Source: an uncultured Bacteroidales bacterium (GTDB lineage Bacteria > Bacteroidota > Bacteroidia > Bacteroidales > WCHB1-69). Taken from it: DNA of 41,754 nt. How positions within the stretch are numbered: the stretch's first letter is position 1; each line of letters begins with the position of its first letter. Where the stretch lies: NCBI GenBank assembly GCA_946186495.1, contig CAMHNQ010000024.1:1-41754 (forward strand). Direction: 5' to 3'. The position numbers were made by a program, and so were the translations under genes. The notes beneath the pieces were generated by a model, which saw nothing but the letters and a program-made list of their open reading frames with translations, was not told the origin of the DNA and searched no databases. Shown here in pieces: positions 8,353 to 16,371 of this stretch.

Positions 8353-8891
8353 GTTTCAGGAAAATCAGGGATGAGCAGTTGGAATACGGGCTTGAGGGAA
8401 AAGGGGGTGCTTCGGTTGAAGTCTTTGGCGCACAGTGATTTGGTGGTGAGATGCTTGTCGGGAGGGAACAGGCATCTGATGCAGACGAGCTGTTCGGCGT
8501 CGAAATGATACAGCCCGTTGTCAACGCGGCAGAGGGCATCCTCGAAAGTCATGCGGAAATAGTAGTGCATGCGTTCCACGGTAAGGATTTCAGACAGTCC
8601 TAATTCGCGGCGGACGTCCTCGAGTTGGCTTTCGGGGAGGCGGGGCGGCAATGGGACAGACACCACCCCGGTGAACAGGCAGGCCAGCAACGCGGCGCAG
8701 GCGGTCAAGTCGGGTTCTGTGACGATACCAACCCGCTCCACACTCAATGCGTCCAGTTCGTTCATTATCGGGGCAATGCGTTGTGTCAGCTGGGCATAAG
8801 AGAAGACTTGGCCTCCGATTCTGGCTACGGTCTGATCAGCATGTTTGCGGGTTTGCCTGATGTAGGGCGCTATGACATTTTGGTAAAGCAT
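8337..8891 (-). CDS. Stand-alone N-terminal fragment of an AMP-binding (acyl-adenylate) enzyme
   Basis: A 184-residue protein. Residues about 1-110 look like the first subdomain of an acyl-CoA/amino-acid adenylating enzyme: TVARIGGQVFSYAQLTQRIAPIMNELDALSVERVGIVTEPDLTACAALLACLFTGVVSVPLPPRLPE, where ACLFTGVVSVPL mirrors the usual A-x-x-AGA-x-x-vPLnP segment. The ATP-binding SGTTGxPKG loop and everything after it are missing, so it cannot be a working ligase alone. The C-terminal 70 residues are not recognisable. The gene keeps tight spacing: 17 bases after the GNAT stop, and a 16-base overlap with the next start. That argues for a maintained gene rather than a fresh pseudogene. Confidence 0.55.
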   Translation of the reverse strand: MLYQNVIAPYIRQTRKHADQTVARIGGQVFSYAQLTQRIAPIMNELDALSVERVGIVTEPDLTACAALLACLFTGVVSVPLPPRLPESQLEDVRRELGLSEILTVERMHYYFRMTFEDALCRVDNGLYHFDAEQLVCIRCLFPPDKHLTTKSLCAKDFNRSTPFSLKPVFQLLIPDFPETCSIF

Positions 8892-8908
8892 ATGCTATGA
8901 ACGGTCTT

Positions 8909-9463
8909 TTAGAGGCTTTGGGCTTTCTTTCGGTTAAATTCGTTTCGTAACATACTGTAAATCAACACATCTTTGAATTTTCCCTGATGGAAATAGTGCT
9001 GTTTGAGACGTCCTTCCTTTTTGAATCCTAAATGTTCGAGAAGGTTGATGATACTTTTGTTGTCAGGGAATACATCACTTGTTATCTTGTTTATGTTCAG
9101 TGTGTTGAATCCATATTCAATCAGCATTTCGGAAGCTTCGGAGGCAAGGCCTATTCCTTGGTACTGTTTCGGGATGCGCAGGGTTTTCCAAGTGGCCCGT
9201 TGGTGGCGCTGGTTGATGTCGTAAAGGCCTACTGCGCCGAGGAGGACAGGTTCCTCACCGTTTTTCTCTTTGTAGAATATGGACATCGCCACGTCGCCGT
9301 TGCGGCAGATTTTTTCGTACCATTGCTGCTGGTTGTAGGACGAGATAGGGTTGTGGATGATATAGTCAGTGAGATCGGCGTCCCAGCGCTGCTCCATCAG
9401 AAAGGACAGGTCTTCAGGTTCGACAGGTTTCAGAATCAGTCGTTTACTTTCTAATATTCTCAT
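8909..9463 (-). CDS. GNAT N-acetyltransferase, RimJ/RimL-like
   Basis: A 184-residue acetyl-CoA-dependent N-acetyltransferase. It opens with the standard RimJ/RimL start (MRILESKRLILKPVEPEDLSFLMEQ). The acetyl-CoA pyrophosphate-binding motif A is IPKQYQGIGLASEASEMLI (Q-x-x-G-x-G/A). The B region reads NINKITSDVFPDNKSIINLLEHLGFKKEGRLKQHYF, where N-x-x-S-I-x-x-LEKLGF is conserved in the family. Substrate is not evident: a protein N-terminus, an amino sugar or a small molecule are all possible. It sits 29 bases after the deacetylase-like gene in the same direction, which makes a sugar amine worth considering, but this is inference only. Confidence 0.85.
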   Translation of the reverse strand: MRILESKRLILKPVEPEDLSFLMEQRWDADLTDYIIHNPISSYNQQQWYEKICRNGDVAMSIFYKEKNGEEPVLLGAVGLYDINQRHQRATWKTLRIPKQYQGIGLASEASEMLIEYGFNTLNINKITSDVFPDNKSIINLLEHLGFKKEGRLKQHYFHQGKFKDVLIYSMLRNEFNRKKAQSL

Positions 9464-9492
9464 TGCTAAAGGGTGTAAAGTTCAAAAAATGT

Positions 9493-10305
9493 TCAAAGAA
9501 TGGTTTGCTGGTATATTTCATCAAGGGTGAGGATGGGGGCTTGAAGTTGTTGGGCGAGATCGATGATTTCCATGACGAGGTCGAATGCGCCCCTCTCGCG
9601 GTTGCGCTTTGCCTCGATCATCTCTGGGGAGATGTGGTTGAACTCCTCGCGGGTCAGCGAGTCCTTTAGTTGCCGCATCCAAGGGATGCAGGGCGTGTTG
9701 AAGGCCATGTTGACGGGATGGAAGCTGATGACTTTCAACCCCGGCGAGGTGAAGTACTTCAGGTAGGGTTTGATGGACAGGCCTAACTGATTGTAGAGGA
9801 AACTGCCCTCTTCGAAAAAGACAGGGACTTGCAGCAATCTGGACTCAAGCCAGTAGGGCCTGACGAAGGGTGCCAGGGTCGTGATGGTGTTGGAGCAGCA
9901 TTTGAAGTGGAATTCGTTATGGAGCAGGTGGGCGGTGTCGGTGACGTCGAAGGCGCGGTGTGAGCGTGTGCAGGTGGCTTCTGGTGCGAATGTGAGGCAG
10001 GTCTCGATGACCTCCCGGAAAGTCTCCCCATGGGAGGAGCCGGGGAGGAAGTTCGGATGGATGCCGCGCCGGATGGTCCCGGCCTTGCACAGGTCTTCTA
10101 TGATGTCCGATTTGTGCGTCACGAATGTGGTCAGCTGGAGTAAATCCAGTGGGAGTTTCCGGAAACAGCGGTCGATGACAGCCTCTGACGCCCAGTCCAT
10201 GTCGGAGGTGAAGCAGAATACAGGCTGACTGTCCCATAGGTTGGGCCGAGAGGCACGTTCCATTAGATCCGCCATGGCGGTGTCGATTGTATTGTAATTC
10301 TCCAT
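9493..10305 (-). CDS. Polysaccharide deacetylase-like protein (WbmS type)
   Basis: About 270 residues from the ATG at 10305 (MENYNTIDTAMADLMERA). An in-frame ATG at 10374 is rejected because it lies upstream of the -7 promoter box at 10364-10371. The sequence carries the spaced acidic and histidine motifs of a carbohydrate esterase 4-like fold: CFTSDMDWASE (a metal-binding or catalytic Asp pair), GIHPNFLPGSSHGETF, TRSHRAFD and SFHPVNMAF. This arrangement recalls the WbmS group found in O-antigen clusters. A role in removing N-acetyl groups from a surface sugar is plausible. It leads an operon with a GNAT, an adenylating fragment, DUF6427 and rnhB. Confidence 0.65.
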   Translation of the reverse strand: MENYNTIDTAMADLMERASRPNLWDSQPVFCFTSDMDWASEAVIDRCFRKLPLDLLQLTTFVTHKSDIIEDLCKAGTIRRGIHPNFLPGSSHGETFREVIETCLTFAPEATCTRSHRAFDVTDTAHLLHNEFHFKCCSNTITTLAPFVRPYWLESRLLQVPVFFEEGSFLYNQLGLSIKPYLKYFTSPGLKVISFHPVNMAFNTPCIPWMRQLKDSLTREEFNHISPEMIEAKRNRERGAFDLVMEIIDLAQQLQAPILTLDEIYQQTIL

Positions 10306-10363
10306 TCTTGTAGGACTTAGATATTCAGGTTTCCACAATAAAACCTGCGCAAAAAAAACAGCG

Positions 10364-10371
10364 CAAAAATA
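10364..10371 (-). promoter_or_regulatory. -7 promoter box TATTTTTG for the deacetylase operon
   Basis: On the minus strand the sequence reads TGTATTTTTGCGC, matching the Bacteroidota TAnnTTTG consensus. It lies 59 bases before the ATG at 10305 and rules out the longer frame starting at 10374. Confidence 0.7.
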
Positions 10372-10382
10372 CATTTTTTTTG

Positions 10383-10390
10383 TATTTTCG
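10383..10390 (+). promoter_or_regulatory. Possible -7 box TATTTTCG for DUF4249-MMPL operon
   Basis: TGTATTTTCGC differs from the TAnnTTTG consensus by one base (C for T). It is 18 bases before the ATG at 10408 and back to back with the minus-strand box at 10364-10371. Confidence 0.45.
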
Positions 10391-10407
10391 CGGCCGCTTT
10401 AGTAAAG

Positions 10408-11361
10408 ATGAGAATGTCGTTAAACAAGTGCCTTTTGGGGTTGTGCCTTGCGGTTTTGTCGCTGCTTTCCGGATGCCAGCGCGAGGTGGAACTGGACCTT
10501 CCCGGCTATGAGTCGAAGCTGGTAGTGGAGGGGACCATTGAGAACGGATCCCCTGCGGTGGTCATGCTTTCTAAGAGCATCCCCTACTTCTCTGAAATCA
10601 GCTTCGCCACCCTGACGAGCGACGTGCTGGTCAACGGATCGCAGGCCCGCGTGTTCGTCACGGCCGAGACCGGAGAGTCCGAGGAACTCAAATGGACCCT
10701 GTCGCCCGATGCTCCCTATTACGTGGCTTTCATGGGAAAAGATGTGATCGGACGCGAACAGACCCGCTATACCCTCACTGTTGAGTATGACGGTAAAACA
10801 TATACTGCAGAGACCTATATTCCCAAAACCTTCGACCTCGATTCGATAGGTTTCAGCCAGTCACCGGACATGGCAGACACCATGGCCACTATCCGGGTGC
10901 TGCTCAATGACCCTGCCGGCGAGGAGAACTTCTACGCCTTTTTCTGCAAAGTGAGCTGTCCTAAGGTGCACGACCGCCTATGGGTGGCCGGACTTCCAGT
11001 CGCTTTCGACGACATCGCCTTCAGCGGCCAATCCATCAACTACGAGGTGACGCGTTCGGGATACCCCTATCTGATGGGGGGCATGCTGAGCGAGGAAGAT
11101 CAACGGAACTTCCGCCGTGTCACGTTCCGGCCTGGGGACACTGTCTATGTGAAACACACCCAGGTCGATTACAGCACCTACCAGTATCTGTTGTCGGCCG
11201 GTTCCGAAGCCGCCTATGGGAGCAGCCCTTTCACCAACCCCCTGCCGGCTTTCACTAACTTCAACAGCGACGAGGTGCTGGGGCATTGGAGCGGTTTCGC
11301 CGCCAAAACGGACACCCTCGTCTGGTGGTGTGACAATTATTGGGAATTGTTCGGGGAATAG
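10408..11361 (+). CDS. DUF4249 lipoprotein
   Basis: A 317-residue lipoprotein. The signal sequence has a hydrophobic core (LGLCLAVLSLLSGC) ending in a clear lipobox with the lipid-bearing Cys about residue 23. The segment after it (VELDLPGYESKLVVEGTIENGSPAVVMLSKS) is the hallmark of DUF4249, a Bacteroidota family usually encoded beside TonB-dependent receptors and thought to work with them at the outer membrane. Here the next gene is an MMPL exporter instead. ATG 10408 is used; ATG 10414 is a near alternative. A possible -7 box (TATTTTCG) at 10383-10390 would give a leader of about 11 bases. Confidence 0.85.
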   Translation: MRMSLNKCLLGLCLAVLSLLSGCQREVELDLPGYESKLVVEGTIENGSPAVVMLSKSIPYFSEISFATLTSDVLVNGSQARVFVTAETGESEELKWTLSPDAPYYVAFMGKDVIGREQTRYTLTVEYDGKTYTAETYIPKTFDLDSIGFSQSPDMADTMATIRVLLNDPAGEENFYAFFCKVSCPKVHDRLWVAGLPVAFDDIAFSGQSINYEVTRSGYPYLMGGMLSEEDQRNFRRVTFRPGDTVYVKHTQVDYSTYQYLLSAGSEAAYGSSPFTNPLPAFTNFNSDEVLGHWSGFAAKTDTLVWWCDNYWELFGE

Positions 11362-11387
11362 GGTTTGTAGTTCAGAGATTAGAGATT

Positions 11388-13811
11388 ATGTTTTTTGTGA
11401 AGATTTATCGTTTTTTTGAAAAGCACAACATTTTATTATATACATTGATGGCACTCAGCAGCCTGGTTTTCCTGTTCTATGGATTAAAGCTGGAGTATGA
11501 GGAGGATTTGTCGAAGCTGCTCCCGGTGTCGGAATCATCGGATGCAGGGCATGTGTTCGGGAACCTGAAGGTGAAAGACAAGATTTTCATGCAGGTGACC
11601 GGAGCTGACCCCGAGGCTCTTGCCGGGTATGTGGACGAGCTGATGGACTCTGTGCTCACCGACAGTTCCGGAATCGCCAACGTGCTCTACAAAATTGAGC
11701 CCGAAGTGGCTCTCAACGCCCTCTATTTCGCAATGGAACATGTGCCCTCTTTCGTGGACACCACCCTATACCCGCGCTTCGACGAAGCCATCGCCAGGGC
11801 GGGCGAGACGATGGCGCATAACAAGGAACTCATCATGAACGATGAGACTGGCACCGTCACGGAAATGGTCTCCACCGATCCGCTCAACTTGCGCCAGTAT
11901 CTGATGCCTGCCATCTCAGACGGGGTGGGCTTCTCCATAGTGAACGACCACCTCTTCTCGGCCGACAGCACAGTGGCACTGATATTTATATCCCCCGATT
12001 TCCAGGCTTTCAACTCGCATGCAGGACGTTTGCTGATGAAGAATATCCGGCATCATGTCAAGGTTTTCTCGGAGGCGCATCCTGACGTGGAGGTGCTGAT
12101 GCACGGAGCCGCCGTCCGTTCGGGCGACAACTCACGGGTGATGAAACGCGACATCGGCATCACAGTAGGCATCTCATTGACCATCATCCTCTGCCTTCTC
12201 AGTCTTTGCTTCAAAAGCGCCAACATCGTATGGCAGAATGTGTTGCCGGTGGCCTATGGGACTTTCTTCGCGATGGCCTGCATGTACTGGGTCAAAGGCA
12301 GCATGTCGCTCATGGCCATGGGCATCGGCTCGGTGGTGTTGGGCGTAGCCATCAGTTATTGTTTGCATGTTGTTGTACATCAACGTTATGTTGGAGAAAT
12401 TGAGCAGATGCTGAAGGAAGAGGCGCGGCCGGTTTGCCTGGGATGCCTCACTACCATCGGCGCGTTTGTCGGACTGTTGTTCACCCAAAGCGAATTGCTG
12501 AAGGACTTCGGCATGTTCGCGACGTTTGCCCTAATCGGAAACACTTTCTTCGCGCTGGTCTTCTTGCCCCATTTCCTGAAAAAGGGTGAAACCAAACGCA
12601 ACGAATCGGTGTTCAGATACATAGACAAAATCAACACCTACGCCTACGACCGAAATCCCTATATGATAGGCGGACTGTGCATACTGATATTGATTGGTGT
12701 CGTCTTTTCCCCGAAGGTGCAATTCGACAACAACTTGAAACATATTGGTTTCGAGAGCAAGGCGTTGCACAAGTCCGAGAGCCTCTATGAGGAGAAAAAC
12801 ACCCATGGGAATTTGCAGCGCTACTATGCGGTCATCGCCCCGACTTTGGACCAGGCACTGGATGCCAACAAAGGGCTCTCCGACACGTTAGAGGCCATGA
12901 AGAATGCTGGCGAGCTGGCATCCTACATGCCAATCGTGTCGATGCTCTTCCAATCGGAGGCGGAGCAGGATAAACGGATAGCGGCTTGGGATCGTTACTG
13001 GACTTCCGGGAAAGTCGGCGAGGCAATGGCTGCGGTGCGGGCTGCTGCAGTCTCGAACGACCTGCCCGCCGATATTTTCGCACCGTTCGAGAGCATGGTG
13101 ACGGCCGAGTATGCCCCCGGCAACCTCTACGGTGCAGATATCCTCCCGGAAGGGCTGTTATGCAATTTTATTGAAGAGAGTGAAGGGAAATATTTGATTT
13201 TCAACGCCGTGCAAATGAATAAGGAAAAGAAGAGCGAGATTGACGACAGGGTGGCGGCGGTGCAGCATGCCTTAGTGGTGGATCCCTTCTACTATACGGG
13301 GAATATGATAGCCTTGATACACAGTGATTTCAATACAGCATTGCTAATCTCCGCCATCTTTGTGCTGGTGGTGTTGCTCTTCTCCTTCCGGGATGTCCTC
13401 TTGGCTCTGCTCGCTTTCCTGCCGATGTTCCTCAGCTGGTATGTCGTGCAAGGCTGGATGGCCATCATCGGGTTGCCTTTCAATCTCATTAACATTGTGA
13501 TTTCCACCTTTATCTTTGGTATCGGCGTTGACTACAGCATTTTCGTGATGCAGGGCCTGATTGCCGAGCAAAACAACCAGGGCACAAGCCTGCTGCAATA
13601 TCACAAAGTGGCCATCTTCTTCTCGGCTCTGGTTCTGGCTATTGTAATGGTGACGATGCTGTGCGCCATCCATCCGGCCATCAAGTCCATCGGCATCTGC
13701 ACCCTCATAGGGATGGCCTCCACCATATTCATCACCTACATGCTGCAACCGCTCCTTTTCCGCTGGCTGATGAAGTTGCCTTTCATGCGCAAGCGTGTGG
13801 GCAAAAAGTGA
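11388..13811 (+). CDS. RND-superfamily exporter, MMPL/HAE-3 type (copy 1)
   Basis: A protein of about 807 residues starting at MFFVKIYRFFEKHN (ATG 11388), chosen because the paralogue at 19305-21725 starts with the same words. It has two repeats, each a periplasmic loop followed by a block of membrane helices, about 12 helices in total. Helix 1 is LLYTLMALSSLVFLFYGL. The first block contains VLGVAISYCLHVVVHQRY and the second VISTFIFGIGVDYSIFVMQGL, the G-x-x-x-D-Y motif where RND pumps use acidic residues for proton coupling. MMPL proteins export lipids and other hydrophobic molecules. It starts 26 bases after the DUF4249 stop with no promoter between them, so the two are probably cotranscribed. 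Confidence 0.9.
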   Translation: MFFVKIYRFFEKHNILLYTLMALSSLVFLFYGLKLEYEEDLSKLLPVSESSDAGHVFGNLKVKDKIFMQVTGADPEALAGYVDELMDSVLTDSSGIANVLYKIEPEVALNALYFAMEHVPSFVDTTLYPRFDEAIARAGETMAHNKELIMNDETGTVTEMVSTDPLNLRQYLMPAISDGVGFSIVNDHLFSADSTVALIFISPDFQAFNSHAGRLLMKNIRHHVKVFSEAHPDVEVLMHGAAVRSGDNSRVMKRDIGITVGISLTIILCLLSLCFKSANIVWQNVLPVAYGTFFAMACMYWVKGSMSLMAMGIGSVVLGVAISYCLHVVVHQRYVGEIEQMLKEEARPVCLGCLTTIGAFVGLLFTQSELLKDFGMFATFALIGNTFFALVFLPHFLKKGETKRNESVFRYIDKINTYAYDRNPYMIGGLCILILIGVVFSPKVQFDNNLKHIGFESKALHKSESLYEEKNTHGNLQRYYAVIAPTLDQALDANKGLSDTLEAMKNAGELASYMPIVSMLFQSEAEQDKRIAAWDRYWTSGKVGEAMAAVRAAAVSNDLPADIFAPFESMVTAEYAPGNLYGADILPEGLLCNFIEESEGKYLIFNAVQMNKEKKSEIDDRVAAVQHALVVDPFYYTGNMIALIHSDFNTALLISAIFVLVVLLFSFRDVLLALLAFLPMFLSWYVVQGWMAIIGLPFNLINIVISTFIFGIGVDYSIFVMQGLIAEQNNQGTSLLQYHKVAIFFSALVLAIVMVTMLCAIHPAIKSIGICTLIGMASTIFITYMLQPLLFRWLMKLPFMRKRVGKK

Positions 13812-13868
13812 GACAACCCGCCCGCTGCGTTGTTACGCAGGGCAAAGGGATCTGTGGAAATGTTGATG

Positions 13869-13876
13869 TACCTTTG
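13869..13876 (+). promoter_or_regulatory. -7 promoter box TACCTTTG for the PlsC-like gene
   Basis: An exact TAnnTTTG match 35 bases before the ATG at 13911, in the 99-base gap after the MMPL gene. A small CTGCGT-TGTT-ACGCAG hairpin at 13825-13840 precedes it and may end the upstream transcript. Confidence 0.6.
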
Positions 13877-13910
13877 AAAAGTCTATTAATCTCGAAAAAT
13901 AAGTGAAATT

Positions 13911-14753
13911 ATGAAATTTGGCGAATTTAAGGTGAAAGACGGAGTCTATATTCCGGATATCGGAATCGACTATCCGACCGACGACCCGCACCGCCGTCTG
14001 TTGACTGTCCAAGTGGAAGACTCCTCCCAAGGGCGGTTCCAGTTCGACGAGACTTATCCCTATTTGGACGATTCGTTCAAGCATACGCTGAACACGATAG
14101 CCGGCTGGTTTGTGAAATGGTGTCTGGTGGCGGTACACAACCGCTGCCATTTCGGGCTTCAGATAGAGGGGAACCTTCGAAAGTATAAGAAACAGCTTCG
14201 CGATGGGGCGATGTGTGTTTGCAATCACGTCTTCGTATTCGACGCTTTGGGGGTCAATTCAGCCTGCCAGCGATTTCGCCAGGTGCGTATTCCGATGTTC
14301 GCCAAGCATTTCAACGGGCGTGGAAGTTGGATTCTGCGGCAGGCGGGGGGCATCCCTATCCCGGAGACTCGTGAGGGTATCCGCAAATACAACGAGGCGT
14401 TCGACGAGTTTGCGCGGCGCGGTTTCTGGTTTATTGTCTTTCCAGAGGCGGTGAGATGGAACATGTACGTGCCCATCCGGCCCTTTAAACGCGGCGCTTT
14501 CACCATGGCTTACAAGTACAACCGCCCTGTCATCCCGTTTGTGTACACTTATCGTGAGCGCAAGGGCATATACCGTCTATTCGGCAAAAAGAGCGATCCG
14601 TGTGTGACGTTGCATGTCGGGGAACCCATTTGGTTCGACAAGAGCGCGAACCGCAGGGATGAACTCGACCGCGTGTGTCGGGAGGCCCATGCCGCGATGG
14701 TCCGGATGGCCGGCATTGAGGCGAATCCCTGGCCCGCTTTCGACGACGAATAA
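13911..14753 (+). CDS. PlsC-like lysophospholipid acyltransferase
   Basis: A 280-residue acyltransferase. The catalytic HX4D motif appears as CNHVFVFDAL at about residue 103. Later blocks follow the family order: FNGRGSWILRQAGGIPIPE, FWFIVFPEAVRWN (the FPEG block with Ala in place of Gly) and NRPVIPFVYTYRER. Such enzymes pass an acyl group from acyl-ACP or acyl-CoA to a glycerol-phosphate or other lipid acceptor at the inner membrane. About 90 residues precede the HX4D motif, longer than a minimal PlsC. It has its own -7 box 35 bases upstream. Its neighbours (two MMPL exporters, LolA-like, sphingolipid genes) suggest a lipid-tailoring role; the acceptor is unknown. Confidence 0.88.
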   Translation: MKFGEFKVKDGVYIPDIGIDYPTDDPHRRLLTVQVEDSSQGRFQFDETYPYLDDSFKHTLNTIAGWFVKWCLVAVHNRCHFGLQIEGNLRKYKKQLRDGAMCVCNHVFVFDALGVNSACQRFRQVRIPMFAKHFNGRGSWILRQAGGIPIPETREGIRKYNEAFDEFARRGFWFIVFPEAVRWNMYVPIRPFKRGAFTMAYKYNRPVIPFVYTYRERKGIYRLFGKKSDPCVTLHVGEPIWFDKSANRRDELDRVCREAHAAMVRMAGIEANPWPAFDDE

Positions 14754-14791
14754 GCAGCAGTGCGCGACAGGGATTGGGGTATATAGCGTTT

Positions 14792-16201
14792 CTATAGAGT
14801 TCCCTGTTTTAATTTCTCCACGTATTCGTCCACCATCTGCATCATCTCGGGAATGCGGATGCGTTGCGGGCAGTGGGCGACGCACTCGCCGCAGTGGGTG
14901 CAGTGGTCGGCCTGGCGCAGCTTCGGCACACTGCGGTCGTAGCCCACGAGGAACGCCTTGCGCATCTTCTTGAACTCGCTGTCGTCGGCGGTCCTGGCCA
15001 GATTGCCCTCCTTGATGCATTTGTTGTAGTGCGCGAAGATGCTGGGGATGTCCAGTCCGAACGGACAGGGCATACAGTATTGGCAGGCGGTGCAGGGGAT
15101 GTTCTTGAGGTCGTAGATTTTCTTGGCGATGTCCTCCAAGAAGTCGAGTTCCTCCTGGGTGAGGGGCTTCAGGGGACAGTGGGAGACGAGGTTGTCGTCG
15201 AGGTGGTCCATGTAGGTCATGCCGCTCAGGGAGGTGAGCACGTTGGGGTAGGTGCCGCAGAAGCGGAATGCCCAGGAAGCGATGCTTCGCTGCGGCTCGC
15301 GGGACTTCATCTCGTTGGCGATGTGGTCGGGCACGTTGGCGAGACGGCCGCCGAGCAGCGGCTCCATGATGACGGCGGGAATCTTCCTCTTGTCTAATTC
15401 GTTGTACAGGTACTCGGCTTCGGTGTTGTGTTCGTTGATCTCGTTGGCGAAGTGCCAGTCGAGGTAGTTCATCTCAATCTGCACGAAGTCCCACTTGTAC
15501 TCGTCGTGGCGCGACAGCAGGTAGTCGTAGGCCTTGACGTCGCCGTGGTAGGAGAAGCCGAGGTTGCGGATGACGCCCTTCTCGCGCTGCTCCAACAGGA
15601 AGTCGAGGATGCCGTTGTCGTAGTAGCGGTTGCGGAGCATTTGCATGCAGTCCTCGCCGCCGCCGATGCTGTGCAGCAACAGGTAGTCGATGTAATCGAC
15701 CTGCAGTTCCTTGAGGGAGTTCTCGAACATCTTGATGGACGCCTCGCGCGGCCACGTGGTGGGCGCGAAGTTCGACAGCTTGGTGGCGATGAAGTACTCG
15801 TCGCGCTTGTGCCGCGACAGGGCGATGCCGGTGGCGTGCTCGCTGCGTCCCTGGCAGTAAGCCGGGGAGGTGTCGAAGTAGTTGACACCGTACTCAATGG
15901 CCTTGTCAACCAGCTTGTTGACCATCTTCTGGTCGATAGGCGCGGGCGTTTCGCGGCCGGAAGTCCCTTTCGGGGCCTTGTCTTCGATGACAGGCAGGCG
16001 CATCATGCCGTAGCCCAACAGCGACACTTTGTCGCCGGTCTTGGGGTTGGTGCGGTAGGTCATCTTCCCTTTCTGTGCCTTCAGGGGCGTGGCATCGGTC
16101 CACGCGGGGTCGTTGTTCTGGCAACCGACAGCGGCCACGGCAGTCGCTGCGACACCGGCGCCCATTATTTTGAGGAAGTCTCTGCGGGATATGTCTTTCA
16201 T
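14792..16201 (-). CDS. Tat-exported aldo/keto reductase with C-terminal 4Fe-4S domain
   Basis: 469 residues from the ATG at 16201. An in-frame ATG at 16300 would put 33 extra residues before the Tat signal and run through palindromic DNA. The N-terminus, SRRDFLKIMGAGVAATAV, is a twin-arginine signal, followed by AAVGC, a possible lipobox with Cys27. The aldo/keto reductase barrel keeps the tetrad D110, Y115 (DTSPAYCQGRSEH), K141 and H177 (LLLHS). The C-terminal 100 residues hold two 4Fe-4S motifs, CTACQYCMPCPFG and CTHCGECVAHCP. It follows the membrane polyferredoxin gene, so the two may form an extracytoplasmic electron-transfer pair. The substrate is unknown. Confidence 0.9.
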   Translation of the reverse strand: MKDISRRDFLKIMGAGVAATAVAAVGCQNNDPAWTDATPLKAQKGKMTYRTNPKTGDKVSLLGYGMMRLPVIEDKAPKGTSGRETPAPIDQKMVNKLVDKAIEYGVNYFDTSPAYCQGRSEHATGIALSRHKRDEYFIATKLSNFAPTTWPREASIKMFENSLKELQVDYIDYLLLHSIGGGEDCMQMLRNRYYDNGILDFLLEQREKGVIRNLGFSYHGDVKAYDYLLSRHDEYKWDFVQIEMNYLDWHFANEINEHNTEAEYLYNELDKRKIPAVIMEPLLGGRLANVPDHIANEMKSREPQRSIASWAFRFCGTYPNVLTSLSGMTYMDHLDDNLVSHCPLKPLTQEELDFLEDIAKKIYDLKNIPCTACQYCMPCPFGLDIPSIFAHYNKCIKEGNLARTADDSEFKKMRKAFLVGYDRSVPKLRQADHCTHCGECVAHCPQRIRIPEMMQMVDEYVEKLKQGTL

Positions 16202-16234
16202 ATTGATTTCTTCATGTTGATTACTTCGTGTTGG

Positions 16235-16285
16235 CCCCACACTGCGCGACTTCGTCGCTTGTGTGGGGTTAATTGCGCTTCGCGC
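16235..16285. repeat. Two GC-rich palindromes between polyferredoxin and reductase genes
   Basis: CCCCACAC at 16235-16242 pairs with GTGTGGGG at 16261-16268, and inside it GCGAC-TTC-GTCGC forms the tip. A second small hairpin, GCGC-TTC-GCGC, follows at 16275-16285. They sit in the 170-base gap of a likely operon, with no T-tract on the minus strand. They could be a REP-like element, an RNA-processing signal or an attenuator. Confidence 0.6.
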
Positions 16286-16371
16286 GTGTTGCTTCTTCAA
16301 GGCTGCTTAAGGAATGTTTTTCATATATATACTTAATCGTTCGTAACGACCAATCACTAATCACCAATCAA

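Noticed and set aside
8337-8891. Frameshifted full-length adenylating enzyme
   Set aside because: Other frames downstream show no ATP-loop or later motifs; the next bases already encode the DUF6427 protein.
10408-14753. Aryl polyene or flexirubin pigment cluster
   Set aside because: MMPL, LolA-like and acyltransferase genes fit, but no ketosynthase, dehydratase or tyrosine/phenylalanine ammonia-lyase gene is in the window; SPT and SDR point to sphingolipids instead.
16202-16300. 33-residue N-terminal extension of the reductase
   Set aside because: It would precede a Tat signal, which must be near the N-terminus, and its codons lie in palindromic DNA.
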